NCBI RefSeq assembly: GCF_004116265.1 | Contig: NZ_QOUX01000032.1 | Coordinates: 1-64,000 of the forward strand | Length of the DNA stretch: 64,000 bases | From: Anaerobacillus alkaliphilus | GTDB lineage: Bacteria > Bacillota > Bacilli > Bacillales > Anaerobacillaceae | Reading direction: 5' to 3' | The notes under the pieces: model-generated | Databases searched by the model: none | What the model saw: the letters and a program-made list of their open reading frames with translations, nothing else | Told to the model about the DNA's origin: nothing | Translations under genes and position numbers: made by a program | Shown: one piece after another, positions 39,803-50,473 of the stretch | Layout of the letters: every line of letters begins with the position of its first letter | Numbering within the stretch: the stretch's first letter is position 1

Positions 39803-41644
39803 TTAGAAATTGGTTACTTTCTCTTTTGTTATACTATTTTCAGTAAACTTTAAAGGATATAGTTCTCTAACCATTTCGATAAAGGCTGGCACATAGTTTG
39901 GATCAAATTGCTTTCCAGCACATTGTTTCAGCTCTTCAATAGCCTCGTCGAAAGTCTTTGTTTTTTGATAAGGTCTTTCAGTCGTCATTGCATCAAAAGA
40001 ATCGATAATACATAATATTCTCGCAAGTTTTGGTGTACTCTCACCCTGCAGCCCATATGGGTAACCTCTACCATCATAACGTTCATGGTGAAGCTCTACT
40101 AAAGGAATAAGGTCATGTAGGTCCTTATTTGTAGCGACTATTTCTTTCCCCCATGTAACATGTTTTTTAATGATTTCCCATTCAAAAGGCTCTAATTTCC
40201 CTTTTTTATTAATAATGTCCCGAGGTATTTCTAGTTTTCCAATGTCGTGAATGAGTGCACCGGAGATTAATAACTTTTTTTCGTAGTCACTTAAGTTTAG
40301 TTTGTAAGCAAAGTCTCTGGCATATTGATACACTCGTCGACTATGTTGATATGTATACACATCTTTATAAAGAAATATTTTTACTTGTTGCTCTAAGAGC
40401 TCAAGTTCTTTTTCGTGTTCCAGTATTGTCAGAGAGATATTTTTACTGTCATAAGGTTGACAATTGTTTTTTCCTTGTGCTTTCGCAAAGTACATTGCTT
40501 GATCAGCTCTGTCAATTAGTTCGTTGATACTGTAAATTCCTTTTTCGTACTCAACAACCCCGCCAGAAAAAGATAAGCAGCGGTGTGGCAATATCTCTAC
40601 TCCATTAAAATAAGAGTCATTAACTTGCTTTCTTAAAGTATTAAGGAATTTTAGCGCAGTTGAACGGTCAACGTCCTTCATAATAATGACAAACTCTTCG
40701 CCACCATACCTTGCAACAAAAAAATTATTTTCTTTACAGCCTTCACTTAAGAGATTTCCAATATACTTTAATAGATCGTCTCCTGCTAGGTGACCGTAAT
40801 AATCATTGTATTTTTTAAAGTCATCTATATCGATAAGTGCTAGACTGAGCTTTAAGTTGTCGTTATTTTTTAGATGGTTAGTAAGTACTTCTTTAAAATA
40901 GCTATGATTATAGAGGCCTGTTAACAAGTCTGTATTGGCTTTTTTAGCTACCTTTTCATACAGATTGTAGTATTGTTTAAAAGCAACGGAAAGCAGACCG
41001 ACTACACCTGTAAAGAGAACCAAGCCGAATTTATCATGTGAAACAATCAAGATTGCCAAAACTACTGACATTACTAAAGTACACAAATATCCAAATAGCG
41101 TTTCAGAGACGATAGTCTTAAACACTTTGAAAACATTTGAAGAGGATGCTAAATAGAAGTAAGACCCTACTAGAAATACATTAATGGTATAGTAGGCAAT
41201 TAGAGTAATTACATAGATATATATCTTTTCTAGCTGAACAGAACCAACTTCCCCACCAATTAATATAAATGTATAGTAAGCTCCAATCGTCATAATAGAA
41301 TAATTGGTAAAATTTAATAAATGTTTCCACCACTTAATCTTTGGATTTAAAAGGGCAAAAGCTATATTACCAATTAATAAAACAGCTAACGTGGTTTCAA
41401 CCCCAAAGATAAATGTTGATGCCAAGTAGACCCCTGATTCCATTGTAAGTGCATTTCCTTTTGGGGGAAGAATGATTTTACAATTTATTAAAAAGATAAT
41501 AGAAAGGACTAGGTAAATAAATATTGTCCAATCAGTAATTGCTTTAATTGTAAAATCAATATGGAGAAGAAAACTTATAAGCCCAAAAATAACAATAAAA
41601 ATAATATACAGATTGACTCTCGTTAGTTTAATCAAGAAGATCAC
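39803..41644 (-). CDS. Membrane GGDEF and HD-GYP c-di-GMP enzyme
   Basis: The 613-residue protein has about seven N-terminal membrane helices (to about 225), a GGDEF diguanylate cyclase domain with the active-site sequence R-Y-G-G-E-E-F (about 315), and an HD-GYP phosphodiesterase domain with H-D-I-G-K (about 466) and H-H-E-R-Y-D-G-R-G-Y-P (about 522). It could both make and break c-di-GMP; the net direction cannot be told. It starts at GTG and is the last gene of an operon with a DUF5317 protein and a 30-residue peptide. Three c-di-GMP riboswitches in the window are possible readouts. Confidence 0.95.
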   Translation of the reverse strand: MIFLIKLTRVNLYIIFIVIFGLISFLLHIDFTIKAITDWTIFIYLVLSIIFLINCKIILPPKGNALTMESGVYLASTFIFGVETTLAVLLIGNIAFALLNPKIKWWKHLLNFTNYSIMTIGAYYTFILIGGEVGSVQLEKIYIYVITLIAYYTINVFLVGSYFYLASSSNVFKVFKTIVSETLFGYLCTLVMSVVLAILIVSHDKFGLVLFTGVVGLLSVAFKQYYNLYEKVAKKANTDLLTGLYNHSYFKEVLTNHLKNNDNLKLSLALIDIDDFKKYNDYYGHLAGDDLLKYIGNLLSEGCKENNFFVARYGGEEFVIIMKDVDRSTALKFLNTLRKQVNDSYFNGVEILPHRCLSFSGGVVEYEKGIYSINELIDRADQAMYFAKAQGKNNCQPYDSKNISLTILEHEKELELLEQQVKIFLYKDVYTYQHSRRVYQYARDFAYKLNLSDYEKKLLISGALIHDIGKLEIPRDIINKKGKLEPFEWEIIKKHVTWGKEIVATNKDLHDLIPLVELHHERYDGRGYPYGLQGESTPKLARILCIIDSFDAMTTERPYQKTKTFDEAIEELKQCAGKQFDPNYVPAFIEMVRELYPLKFTENSITKEKVTNF

Positions 41645-41698
41645 ACTCTTATAATAAAATTTTTAGGGAGCATTTCTGCTCCCCAACTTTTGAAAATA

Positions 41699-41791
41699 TT
41701 AGAAAATCCTAAATCCTGAAGTGAATGTAATAATAAGTGAGCCAATAATAACGAGATTAACAATAGTCATTTTAATCTTTTGCTTGTCCAT
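41699..41791 (-). CDS. 30-residue membrane peptide between DUF5317 and GGDEF/HD-GYP genes
   Basis: ATG directly follows the upstream stop (TAAATG), and its ribosome binding site (GGAGGTGA) lies inside the end of the DUF5317 gene, so translation is coupled. The peptide has a charged start (M-D-K-Q-K-I-K-M) and one membrane helix ending in F-R-I-F. It may regulate the membrane GGDEF/HD-GYP enzyme, by context only. Confidence 0.75.
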   Translation of the reverse strand: MDKQKIKMTIVNLVIIGSLIITFTSGFRIF

Positions 41792-42376
41792 TTAATTCAC
41801 CTCCTTTTTTAATACAGGGTGGGAAATCTTTGTTAATTTATGTTTAAGCATTAGTTGTTGAATGAAGAAAAATATCCCTATATTCATGAAAATATCCCCA
41901 ATACTAATAACTTGACTTTTGGGGTAGGGATTTGTGATTGGGATAATATCACCGAGAAAAGCTAGTTTTGTAGATTCTGTTAGTAACATGTGTTTTCCGT
42001 AGACGTCATTTAGTAACACATCAATATAATAAGGGTCCAGTATTATAGCTGCTTCCATAGAAACTGGCATTCTTCCTCCATTAATAGCCATTACTAAGAA
42101 ATTAAGAAATACTCCTGCTAAGATAAGTAGAAAACCACAATGTTTGCGATTTAGCCATAAGAAATACATCCCGCAAAGATAGATAGTAATGAATAAATAG
42201 CCACTAATATTTGTAATTAATGCAAATTTAGATTGGAGAAGATAGATCGTTAATTGAATGATTAAAAGTAAAGGGAATATGTAACCACCCTTTAGCTTTA
42301 TTTCAGCAATGCCTCGTAAACTACCTTTTCTAAGAAAACCTATAATTATTGAAATTAATATACCATCAAAGACCAT
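41792..42376 (-). CDS. DUF5317 multipass membrane protein
   Basis: The 194-residue protein has about five membrane helices and the DUF5317 sequence N-G-G-R-M-P-V-S with L-G-D-I-I-P near the end. First gene of the operon with the 30-residue peptide and the c-di-GMP enzyme. Function unknown. Confidence 0.85.
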   Translation of the reverse strand: MVFDGILISIIIGFLRKGSLRGIAEIKLKGGYIFPLLLIIQLTIYLLQSKFALITNISGYLFITIYLCGMYFLWLNRKHCGFLLILAGVFLNFLVMAINGGRMPVSMEAAIILDPYYIDVLLNDVYGKHMLLTESTKLAFLGDIIPITNPYPKSQVISIGDIFMNIGIFFFIQQLMLKHKLTKISHPVLKKEVN

Positions 42377-42783
42377 GAATACACCTACAATACAGACTTT
42401 TTTACAAATTCGATGAATATTCTAGCTATTCCAACATATTTTACCAATTTATTAGTGCCTTTACAACAGTTAAATTTACATAGGACTAAAGACTTAAACT
42501 TAATGTTACTTTTGTAATGAATGTTTCTTTTCAATGTATAAAAATCCATCAAAAATGATGTAAAATTGCTAGGGGTTAATAGAAACATTGAAAAAATTAA
42601 AAGGGTAGAAATTTATAAATATTGAACAGTATGTGGTTGATTTTAAGTTATTTATAAGTATTGATGCAAGGTAAAGTATTTTTATAAAAATACTTTTCAA
42701 ATTGTGAAAATCCTGTTACATTATATTTTGTTAGATTAATATACATACTAACTTATATTTATAAATGAAAGGAAGAAAGAGGA
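42377..42783. other. AT-rich intergenic region between divergent genes
   Basis: This 407-base region separates the DUF5317 operon and the M14 peptidase gene. It must hold divergent promoters, but no strong consensus, riboswitch or repeat is recognised. AAAGGAAGAAAGAGG precedes the M14 start. Confidence 0.5.
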
Positions 42784-45700
42784 ATGAAACGTTTTTATTC
42801 ATTGTTGTTAGCGATTTTATTGGTTTTTTCAACAGTTTCACCACTAGCGGTCTTCGCGAATGAGACAATTGTTGAACAGGAGGTATTGGAGTTACAGGTA
42901 AGTCGTTCCGTATTTTCAATCACTGAAGTGAGAACTGTAGAGGTTGAAGTTGACCTTGGGGAAGTTGTTGACATAGATAATTTCCAGTGGCAATTTGGTG
43001 GAAAAAGCCTTTCAGAATGGAAAAAGAGAAATAGTAATGAGTCTTTTATTAAAGAAATTGAGCCTTTACGTTATGTTGAAGGTACTACAATTATTAAAGG
43101 GAAATTAGAGTTTGGATTACCATATAACACTACTAATCTCTCAAATAGAACAATTCGAGTACTGTATCCTGCATTAATAGGAAATTATGAACTAGCAATT
43201 GTTAATACTGTTGAAGCTATAAAAGCAGCTACAACTGTTAAGTTAAATGTGTATGATGAATTCCATTTTTATGAAGAGTTGAAACCAGCCATTGAAAGTA
43301 TTTTTGTTAAAGCAGCAAACGACGAAGCGAATACTCGTTATCTTGAATATCAAAACGTAGGTCATTCAGTTGAAGGAAGAGATATTCACTTCGTTATATT
43401 AGCGCGAGATAAAGGTGCTGTGGATAAATATTTAAATGAAACTTTACCATTAGCGTTAGAAAATCCAGCACATTTACTTGAAAAGTTACAATCGGGAACA
43501 ATGGGAGATTACCAGGTTCCAATTTGGTTTAATAATATTCACCCAGATGAAGTAGAAGGCGTGGATGCACAAGTAGAGCTGTTAGAAAAATTTGCACTAC
43601 AAAAAGAAGTTACATTTAACAAGGATAATGAAACTCCAGTAACACTGAATGTCGATGAAACTCTTGATCATGTGATCTACTTATTTATGTTCACAAGTAA
43701 TCCTGATGGAAGAGTGGCGAACACACGGGCCAATGCTAATGGATTTGACTTAAATCGTGACAATACGTACCAAACGCAGGTAGAAACTATCCAAGTAAAT
43801 GAAGTGATTGCTCGTTGGACACCACTTTCTTTTCTTGACTTACATGGATATGTAAATGGATTTTTAATTGAACCTGCGACACCACCGCATAACCCGAATT
43901 TTGAGTACGATTTACTGTATCACGGTTTAATTGGACAAGCTCATGCAATTGGGAAAGCAGGAGTTGCAAATTCCAGTCTTACCTCTTACTTTATTCCAAA
44001 ACTTAGTTGGGATAGTGGTTGGGATGATATGACGCCAGCCTATACAGCCATATATTCAATGCTTCATGGTTCACTTGGTCATACAATTGAAGTCCCAACT
44101 CTAAGTCAGGACTCTTATTATGCTATGGTAGGAACTGGGCTAGGGGCTACAAAATATGTACTTGATAACAAAGATCAATTATTTAAGAACCAATTAGAAA
44201 TTTTTAAACGTGGTGTCGACGGAAATGATAACCGTGCTGTTGATGGATATTTCGTAAACGCAGCTAAGGATCCGATTGGTCGTGTCAGAGGTGACAACGA
44301 GAGCTTTTTCCCTCATTATTATGTGTTGCCTACGGCAGTGAATCAACAAAAGAATATTTTAGAAGTATACAATACTGTAAACTATTTACTTCGTAACGGA
44401 GTAAAAGTTGAGCAAACGAATACCTCTGTTGCAGTTAACGGAAAAACGTATCCTGCAGGAACGTATATCGTTCCAATGAATCAAGCGAAACGCGGCTTTG
44501 CGAATGCTGTTCTTTATAAGGGTGATAATGTATCAGATTGGGGTGCCATGTATGATCCGATTGTTGTTAACTTCCCAGCTCTTAGAGGCTTTGATCAGGA
44601 TGAGGTCCGTGTCGCAAGTACTTTTGCTGGTAAGACAACGGTAGTTAAAACGGTATCTATTCCAGCTAGTCCGGTAATCCAAGGTTCGTCTAAGCAAGTA
44701 CTTGCTAACAGCAACAATGATACTGTAAAACTAGTAAATGAACTTTTAGCAAATGGCAAAGTAGTAGAATTAATAGTAGAAGATAAGGCTGGTTTACAAA
44801 AAGGAGATTTTGTAGTTGAAACAAAAGATATTCTTCCGTTTGTAACAAAATTTGTCTTTGAAGCTAAGCCACTTGTAATTACTGAAGCTGTAAAAACAAT
44901 AAAGTTAGATCAGCCGAAAGTTGCTGGTGTTGGTTCAGCCCAAAGTAGATTTTCTTTAAATGAGTTAGGATTTTCATTAGTAACTGTGGATAACGCAGAC
45001 GTTCTTGTTGATGATGCAGGAGTGTTGAATGTAGCCCAGTTATCTGGGAAAACCTATATCGGGTTAGGTGTAAGAGCTCTAAACGTCGTGAAAAATAGAG
45101 CGATTTTACCAGGATTTGATTTTAAATTTACAAATGTTAGTCATGAAGGGCTTATCAAAGCAGAAGTATTTGACCATCAATTAACTTCTGGTTATCAAAG
45201 CGAAGAACTTCTTTATGTTACTACAGGTGGTTGGATTAACGCTATTCCTGAGGGAGCAGAAGTGTTAGCGAAAATTAGTAGTGACGATGATTTTTATGTT
45301 GCAGGTTGGTGGCCAGGCCATAGTGGTGCAAAAGGTCAAACTTTAGCATTTACGAAAGAGTTAGAGGATGCAAGAGTTACTCTTTTTGCAAACGATTTAG
45401 CATTCAGAGGACATACGCAACATAGTTATCGTTTATTAGCGAATAGTATTTTCAATGCAGTTGGGACTGAGTCTGAGGTTTTACCTGAACCAACTCCGGG
45501 ACCAGTAGTAAATACTCCTCAAGTTTCACCAGTAGTTGGTGGCAAGATTGTAGTTGGTTCTAATAATCTGGTAGTTGAGAAGAATGGTAACAAAACAACT
45601 GTAACTGTTAACGGTCCAGCTTTAGTTCAAGCTGCAGCATCATCAGAGAAGGTTTCTACGTTAGTGGTAAATATAGAACAAAAATTGAACGAAGAAGTAG

Positions 45701-46707
45701 TGGTTGTTTTTGAAGGGAATACGATCAGTGATTTGCTAAAAACAAATCCAGAATTAAAGCTAGAAGTACAATCACAAATAGCGTCTTACATATTACCTTT
45801 AGCAGAAGTAAATATGGACGCTTTAAAATCTCAACTTGCTGTTGATGGGAATGCGGTGAAACTTACAATTGAAATGGAAGTTGAAAAAGCTGAACCTATT
45901 AAATCTGCTGTTTCCAATGTGGTAGAGTATAAGGTTCTTGCATCTGCTGGAGAGACAACTGTTGAACTTAACAAATTTGCTTCGTATGTAGAGCGTTCAA
46001 TTGTTGGTGACTCAGATTTCAACGAAAAAAATTCCATCGCAGTTCGCGTAAATACAGATGGAACCTATACGCCAGTCCCAACTACATTCAGTGGGAACGT
46101 AGCTATTTTTAGAAGTAAGACAAACAGTCAATACGTTGTCGTAGAGAACGTAGTTTCATTCTCAGATGTAACAAAAGGATGGGCAAAGGCTGATATCGAG
46201 ACTTTGGCTTCTAAACAAATCATTAAAGGATTTACTAATGGTACATTTAAGCCAAATGAGCATGTGACGAGAATTCAATTAGCTGCACTATTGGTACGTG
46301 CTCTTGGATTAGAAGCTAGTAGTACGAGCTACAATGGACAGTTTAAAGATGTTCAAGGTAATGAGTGGTTCGCGGGAGAATTAATGGCTGCGCATGAAGC
46401 AGGACTTGTTTTAGGGACACATGAAGGTAACTTCCTTCCAAACAAAGTCGTGACACGTGAAGAAGCTGCTACTATGGTCACTCGTGCGATTAATTTTGTT
46501 AACAATCAAAAGGTCACAGCACCTACTTCGGTTACTAGCTTTAAGGACGCTCAGCAAATTGCGCCTTGGGCAAGTGAGAGTGTTGTGAGATTAGCTGAAC
46601 TACAAATTGTTGTTGGATATAAGGATGGCACGTTTAAACCAAAAGCTACACTATCAAGAGCTGAAGCAGCAACGGTTATTCAACGTTTATTGAAAGAACT
46701 CTGGTAG
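42784..46707 (+). CDS. S-layer-anchored M14 zinc carboxypeptidase
   Basis: The 1307-residue protein has a signal peptide (about 1-27), an M14 peptidase domain with the zinc pair in H-P-D-E (about 253), the third zinc histidine in D-L-H-G (about 352) and a catalytic glutamate candidate in T-I-E-V-P (about 435), a long beta-rich middle region, and three C-terminal SLH domains (from about 1126; F-S-D-V-T-K-G-W-A, F-K-D-V-Q-G-N-E-W-F, F-K-D-A-Q-Q-I-A-P-W). It would be tethered to the wall and act on extracellular peptides. Like the gene at 1-1310 it is an SLH protein, but the middle regions are not the same. Confidence 0.9.
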   Translation: MKRFYSLLLAILLVFSTVSPLAVFANETIVEQEVLELQVSRSVFSITEVRTVEVEVDLGEVVDIDNFQWQFGGKSLSEWKKRNSNESFIKEIEPLRYVEGTTIIKGKLEFGLPYNTTNLSNRTIRVLYPALIGNYELAIVNTVEAIKAATTVKLNVYDEFHFYEELKPAIESIFVKAANDEANTRYLEYQNVGHSVEGRDIHFVILARDKGAVDKYLNETLPLALENPAHLLEKLQSGTMGDYQVPIWFNNIHPDEVEGVDAQVELLEKFALQKEVTFNKDNETPVTLNVDETLDHVIYLFMFTSNPDGRVANTRANANGFDLNRDNTYQTQVETIQVNEVIARWTPLSFLDLHGYVNGFLIEPATPPHNPNFEYDLLYHGLIGQAHAIGKAGVANSSLTSYFIPKLSWDSGWDDMTPAYTAIYSMLHGSLGHTIEVPTLSQDSYYAMVGTGLGATKYVLDNKDQLFKNQLEIFKRGVDGNDNRAVDGYFVNAAKDPIGRVRGDNESFFPHYYVLPTAVNQQKNILEVYNTVNYLLRNGVKVEQTNTSVAVNGKTYPAGTYIVPMNQAKRGFANAVLYKGDNVSDWGAMYDPIVVNFPALRGFDQDEVRVASTFAGKTTVVKTVSIPASPVIQGSSKQVLANSNNDTVKLVNELLANGKVVELIVEDKAGLQKGDFVVETKDILPFVTKFVFEAKPLVITEAVKTIKLDQPKVAGVGSAQSRFSLNELGFSLVTVDNADVLVDDAGVLNVAQLSGKTYIGLGVRALNVVKNRAILPGFDFKFTNVSHEGLIKAEVFDHQLTSGYQSEELLYVTTGGWINAIPEGAEVLAKISSDDDFYVAGWWPGHSGAKGQTLAFTKELEDARVTLFANDLAFRGHTQHSYRLLANSIFNAVGTESEVLPEPTPGPVVNTPQVSPVVGGKIVVGSNNLVVEKNGNKTTVTVNGPALVQAAASSEKVSTLVVNIEQKLNEEVVVVFEGNTISDLLKTNPELKLEVQSQIASYILPLAEVNMDALKSQLAVDGNAVKLTIEMEVEKAEPIKSAVSNVVEYKVLASAGETTVELNKFASYVERSIVGDSDFNEKNSIAVRVNTDGTYTPVPTTFSGNVAIFRSKTNSQYVVVENVVSFSDVTKGWAKADIETLASKQIIKGFTNGTFKPNEHVTRIQLAALLVRALGLEASSTSYNGQFKDVQGNEWFAGELMAAHEAGLVLGTHEGNFLPNKVVTREEAATMVTRAINFVNNQKVTAPTSVTSFKDAQQIAPWASESVVRLAELQIVVGYKDGTFKPKATLSRAEAATVIQRLLKELW

Positions 46708-46717
46708 ATGGCAGCAT

Positions 46718-46757
46718 GAAACAACCAACAAAGGTGAACTTTGTTGGTTGTTTTTTT
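46718..46757 (+). terminator. Terminator of the M14-SLH gene
   Basis: AAACAACCAACAAAG / CTTTGTTGGTTGTTT, then T-run. Confidence 0.95.
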
Positions 46758-46794
46758 CGGTTAAAAACTGCGCGAGTATGAGAAAAACAAGTTT

Positions 46795-46969
46795 TCCCCG
46801 TGGGTCCTCTTGAACCACCATTGAGAGGACACCAGTTCCGTTATTTTTGCCAAAATGGCCGTTTTTAGAAATTAGCGGACACAGAGGCGCTTATTTTGTG
46901 GATTTCGGCTGTTTTTGACCCAGAAAAAGGTGGAACGTATGTCCGGAGCGACCGAGCAAGGTTGCGTAA
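46795..46969. repeat. Intergenic repeat segment disrupted by the intron and IS
   Basis: It contains GAGAGGACACC, CCGTTATTTTTGCCAAAATGGCCGTTTTTAG-type palindromic sequence (shown as its start) and ATGTCCGGAGCGAC. Related pieces reappear after the intron (GGCCGTTTTTTCGAGAAATAACGG, 48879-48901 in part) and after the IS (TCCGGAACGA), so the elements landed in this repeat. Confidence 0.6.
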
Positions 46970-48862
46970 TTTAGCAGGTGGAACTCCTGCTTGGTAAGAC
47001 TCTAACCAAGTCGCCAATAGCGAGTCTTGGACTCACGGGGGTAACCGACGTGGGTTAAGCGTAGACAGCCAGGTAGTAGGCCTGAAAGTGATTGAGCCCC
47101 GAAATTAGTTCAAATTTAGAGAGGCCGACAGTGTCGGACAACTGGAAGGCAATATCTTATGTTACCGATATGGTGAGGAACATAAAACTCTCTCGGGGTC
47201 GAAGAGCCAGGCATGCTTCACAATGATTACGTGGCAACTCGGGATATCCTATATGTTCTTTCTTCACTTGAAGAGAGTATGGTTGAACAAGCGATACAAA
47301 GTAAGGAAACCAAATGACTATAGGAAGTCGGATGACTGTATAGTACCAATGAATGCGGGTAACTCTGCACGAGGAAAGACAGTCACCTGAACATTACCCT
47401 AACAAGGGACACATTTACTACACTCGGAGGTAGAAGTAGAATGGAAACAAAACTTATTAGGATAGCAGAATTAGCTAAGGAAGATCCACAATTAAAATTC
47501 ACCTCTTTAGCACACCTTTTAGATCACGAATTTCTGAAAAGCTGCCATCAAGAACTACCAAGTAATAAAGCCACAGGAACTAACGGTACAACGAAAGAAG
47601 ATTACAGTGAGAAAGTGGATGAAAACCTAACAGATCTGATTACACGAATGAAAACGAAAAGCTACCAACCAGTTCCTGTTAGAAGGACTTATATCCCAAA
47701 AGAAAAGAACAAGAAGAGACCTTTAGGTATCCCAGAACATGAAGACAAAATTGTTCAGAAAGGGATGGCAAAGATCTTAAATACAATCTATGAAAGTGAT
47801 TTTCTAGACTGTTCTTTTGGATTTCGCCCAAGTAGAAACTGTCATGATGCGCTAAAGATCTTAAATGTGTATATTGAGGAACGGAAAATTAGTTACATCG
47901 TAGATGTTGATATCAAAGGATTTTTTGATAACGTAGACCACCATTGGATGATGAAGTTTTTAGAACATCGTATTGCAGACCCAAGCTTCCTACGTATAAT
48001 CGGTAGATTTCTTAAAGGTGGTTATATGGAACAAGGGAAATACTTTAAGACGGACAGAGGGACTCCTCAAGGGGGTATCATCTCGCCAATTCTCGCGAAT
48101 ATTTACTTACATTATGTACTCGATTTGTGGTTTGAAGTACATGTGAAGAAACATTGTAAAGGACAGGCTTACCTTGTTCGTTATGCCGATGATTGTGTGC
48201 TGGTTCCAATACAAGAATGAGGCGGAACAATTCTATGACGTGCTAAAACTACGTTTAGCCAAATTCAATTTAGAAATAGCAGAGAACAAAACGAAAATAA
48301 TTCCTTTTGGGAGATTTGCGACTAGTAACTGTAAAGATAAAGGTATAAGCAAACCTCCAATATTCGATTTCTTGGGTTTTACGCACTATTGTGGCAAGAG
48401 CAAGCAAGGAAAGTTTAGAGTGAAACGTAAAACAAGCAAGAAAAAGATGCAGGCGAAACTAAAGGAAAGCAAAGAATGGTTTAAAACCAATCGACATCAG
48501 AATATGGTGGAGCTTATTGACCGACTCAGACGCTCTTTAAATGGATATTACAATTACTATTGTATTACTGATAACACAAACAATGTAGCTAAATTCGTAA
48601 GAGAAATTGTGAAACAGTTCTTTAAATGGATGAACCGCCGTAGTCAAAGGAAATCATTTACGTGGGAAAAGTTTCACCTACTACTCAGGAAATTCCCACT
48701 ACCTAAACCTAAAGTTAAAGTTAACATTTATGATTTAAGAGATCACATTAGCTATATTTTGTGAATGATGTTTAGGAAGAGCCGTGTGCGTTAATTGCGC
48801 CCGCACGGATCTGTGAGGGGGTAGGGTCACAATCCTGAGAGGAGAGGACCCATCCTACTCGA
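46970..48862 (+). mobile_element. Group II intron with frameshifted maturase
   Basis: About 470 bases of structured RNA (domains I-IV) precede a reverse transcriptase/maturase frame. Domain V is visible at about 48779-48812 (AGC triad, CCGTGTGCG paired to CGC-CC-GCACGG with a two-base bulge), followed by a domain VI-like hairpin and a terminal CTACTCGAC. The 5' boundary near GTTGCG (about 46975) is approximate. No endonuclease domain is present. The maturase is frameshifted, so mobility is doubtful; folding of the RNA may persist. Confidence 0.85.
47441..48764 (+). pseudogene. Group II intron reverse transcriptase/maturase, frameshifted
   Basis: The first part holds the RT fingers and palm (R-R-T-Y-I-P-K, R-P-L-G-I-P, F-G-F-R-P-S-R-N-C-H, G-T-P-Q-G-G-I-I-S-P, Y-A-D-D). 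Just after Y-A-D-D, near 48205, the frame shifts; the second part continues F-Q-Y-K-N-E-A-E-Q-F and the maturase X domain to 48764. No HNH endonuclease follows. An extra or missing base in TGTGTGCTGGTTCC explains the break. Confidence 0.9.
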
Positions 48863-48909
48863 CTAAAAATTGAAAAAGGCCGTTTTTTCGAGAAATAACG
48901 GAACCTATG

Positions 48910-50473
48910 TCACTAGCGTTGCAAATAAGCTCACATAGGTAAGTAAGACAATAGATTAAATGAAACAGGGATATCACAATTGATATCCCTGTTTATTATA
49001 AATAAGTATATTTTTTCCAATTGGTTTCAACCTATAAAATAAAAAAACGGTGGAGGTTTTCTGTTCAACTCCCGTTATCCATATTTTGTAAGTTATCTTT
49101 TGAAATACTTTGCTGTTTTTGAACGTTTTTCTCCAACTGGCTTTACATATGCTACTCCACCATCGTTAAGTAACTCTGGACTTCGTGGTAGCTGGCTTTT
49201 TTTCCTTCCTTTTGAGGCTCGTTGCGGCTCTCTATGTAACACCTTCCAAAACGTGTCCCATGAACGTTCGCTGTAAATTCGAAGAAGTTCCAATACTCGC
49301 CAAGTGGATTTCTTGGTCTGCTCCATAATTTGAACATATAATGCGAGACAATAAGCCGTCATAGCGAAGAATATCTGGTTCCATATACCTTGCGGTTTAG
49401 TACTTTGGAGTTTAACTACACGAAGGTGTAGTTTTAACCATTTGAAAAATAATTCAATAACCCAACGGTTTCTATATAACTCAGCTACCTCATCTGCACT
49501 TAAATCCCAACGATTCGTCACAATTCTGTACAAACGACTTTCCTCATCTTTAAATCCTACTAATCGAACGAAATTCCTCATTTGAGTTTGTTTCGTACCC
49601 AAGACTACTCTAGCATCAATAATTACTTTTTCGCTGGCGGTATTGTAAATTTCCAGGATGTTTGCTTTATTCTGGTCATTGATGAGCATCGCAAAGGAAA
49701 TACCCTTGTCTAACCACTCATCCATTTTTCCATAGTCAACATAACCTCGATCAAATAAATACGTCGCTTCTGGATCTGTCACCAGTTCCATAACCACTTC
49801 CCGTTCATCCACATTTCCGGTAGATGGAATGACTTTATCGGGAAAAGCTTCGTCTGGAGAGGCCACGACAAGCCTAGTATGAAATTTTACTTGATTTCGG
49901 TTCTGCGTGACATAAGCCCAATTTCCAAATGTAGGGCCCAAATGGATGCATGATCCGTCTATCACATGGAGCTTTCCTAATCTCGGGTGTCCTGTTTTAA
50001 ATTCTGGCGTCATGAAGTTTCATAGCAGCCATTAAAAACAGGCCTTGAGCAAATGTGGAAGGTAGCGAGTTCATGCGACGTGAAATTTGTGAACCGCTAA
50101 TCTCTGAAACACCAAACAATTTTTTCGAAGCTTTTCTAGCTCGAATTTGTTCCTCTATTTCAGCGTAAGATTTCCATTTCCCAAGTTGGCTAGCGACACA
50201 TATCCTCATTAGATTAGGAGTAGTTAGTTTTTTTACTCCCCAGTCCAGAAAAGCAGATGAAAAAGAATCGAAAGGTAATAAAGATAAGCATTTACTTAAT
50301 ACGTTTTGGTTTGATATACTATCGTTATTAATGAAAAAATCTCCTTATTTTAGAAGTCACGAATAACGTGGGTTGAAGCTTCTAGAATAGGAGATTTTTT
50401 TTGTTTTGTACAGGAAATAAATATAAGTTAACTACTAAAGTCTCTCCTGTGGAAACATTTGCAATGCTAGTGA
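48910..50473 (-). mobile_element. IS4-family insertion sequence, 1564 bp, with 7-bp target duplication
   Basis: The ends are inverted repeats: TCACTAGCGTTGCAAAT on the left and the complement of TCACTAGCATTGCAAAT on the right (16 of 17). ACCTATG flanks both sides (48903-48909 and 50474-50480) as a direct target duplication. The insert carries a DDE transposase on the minus strand and hairpins near both ends (48963-48995, 50335-50400) that would block read-through. Confidence 0.9.
49093..50209 (-). pseudogene. IS4-family transposase, frameshifted
   Basis: The C-terminal frame (50013-49093) has the DDE elements: D in V-I-D-G-S, D in F-D-R-G-Y-V-D, and the IS4 Y-(2)-R-(3)-E-(6)-K signature in Y-R-N-R-W-V-I-E-L-F-F-K-W-L-K. 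The N-terminal frame (50209-49997, extendable to about 50330 without an obvious ATG) overlaps it by 17 bases in another phase. No slippery heptamer is seen at the junction, so a mutation is more likely than programmed frameshifting. Confidence 0.85.

Noticed and set aside
49990-50020. Programmed frameshift in the IS4-type transposase
   Set aside because: No slippery heptamer is seen, and IS4 transposases are normally a single frame.
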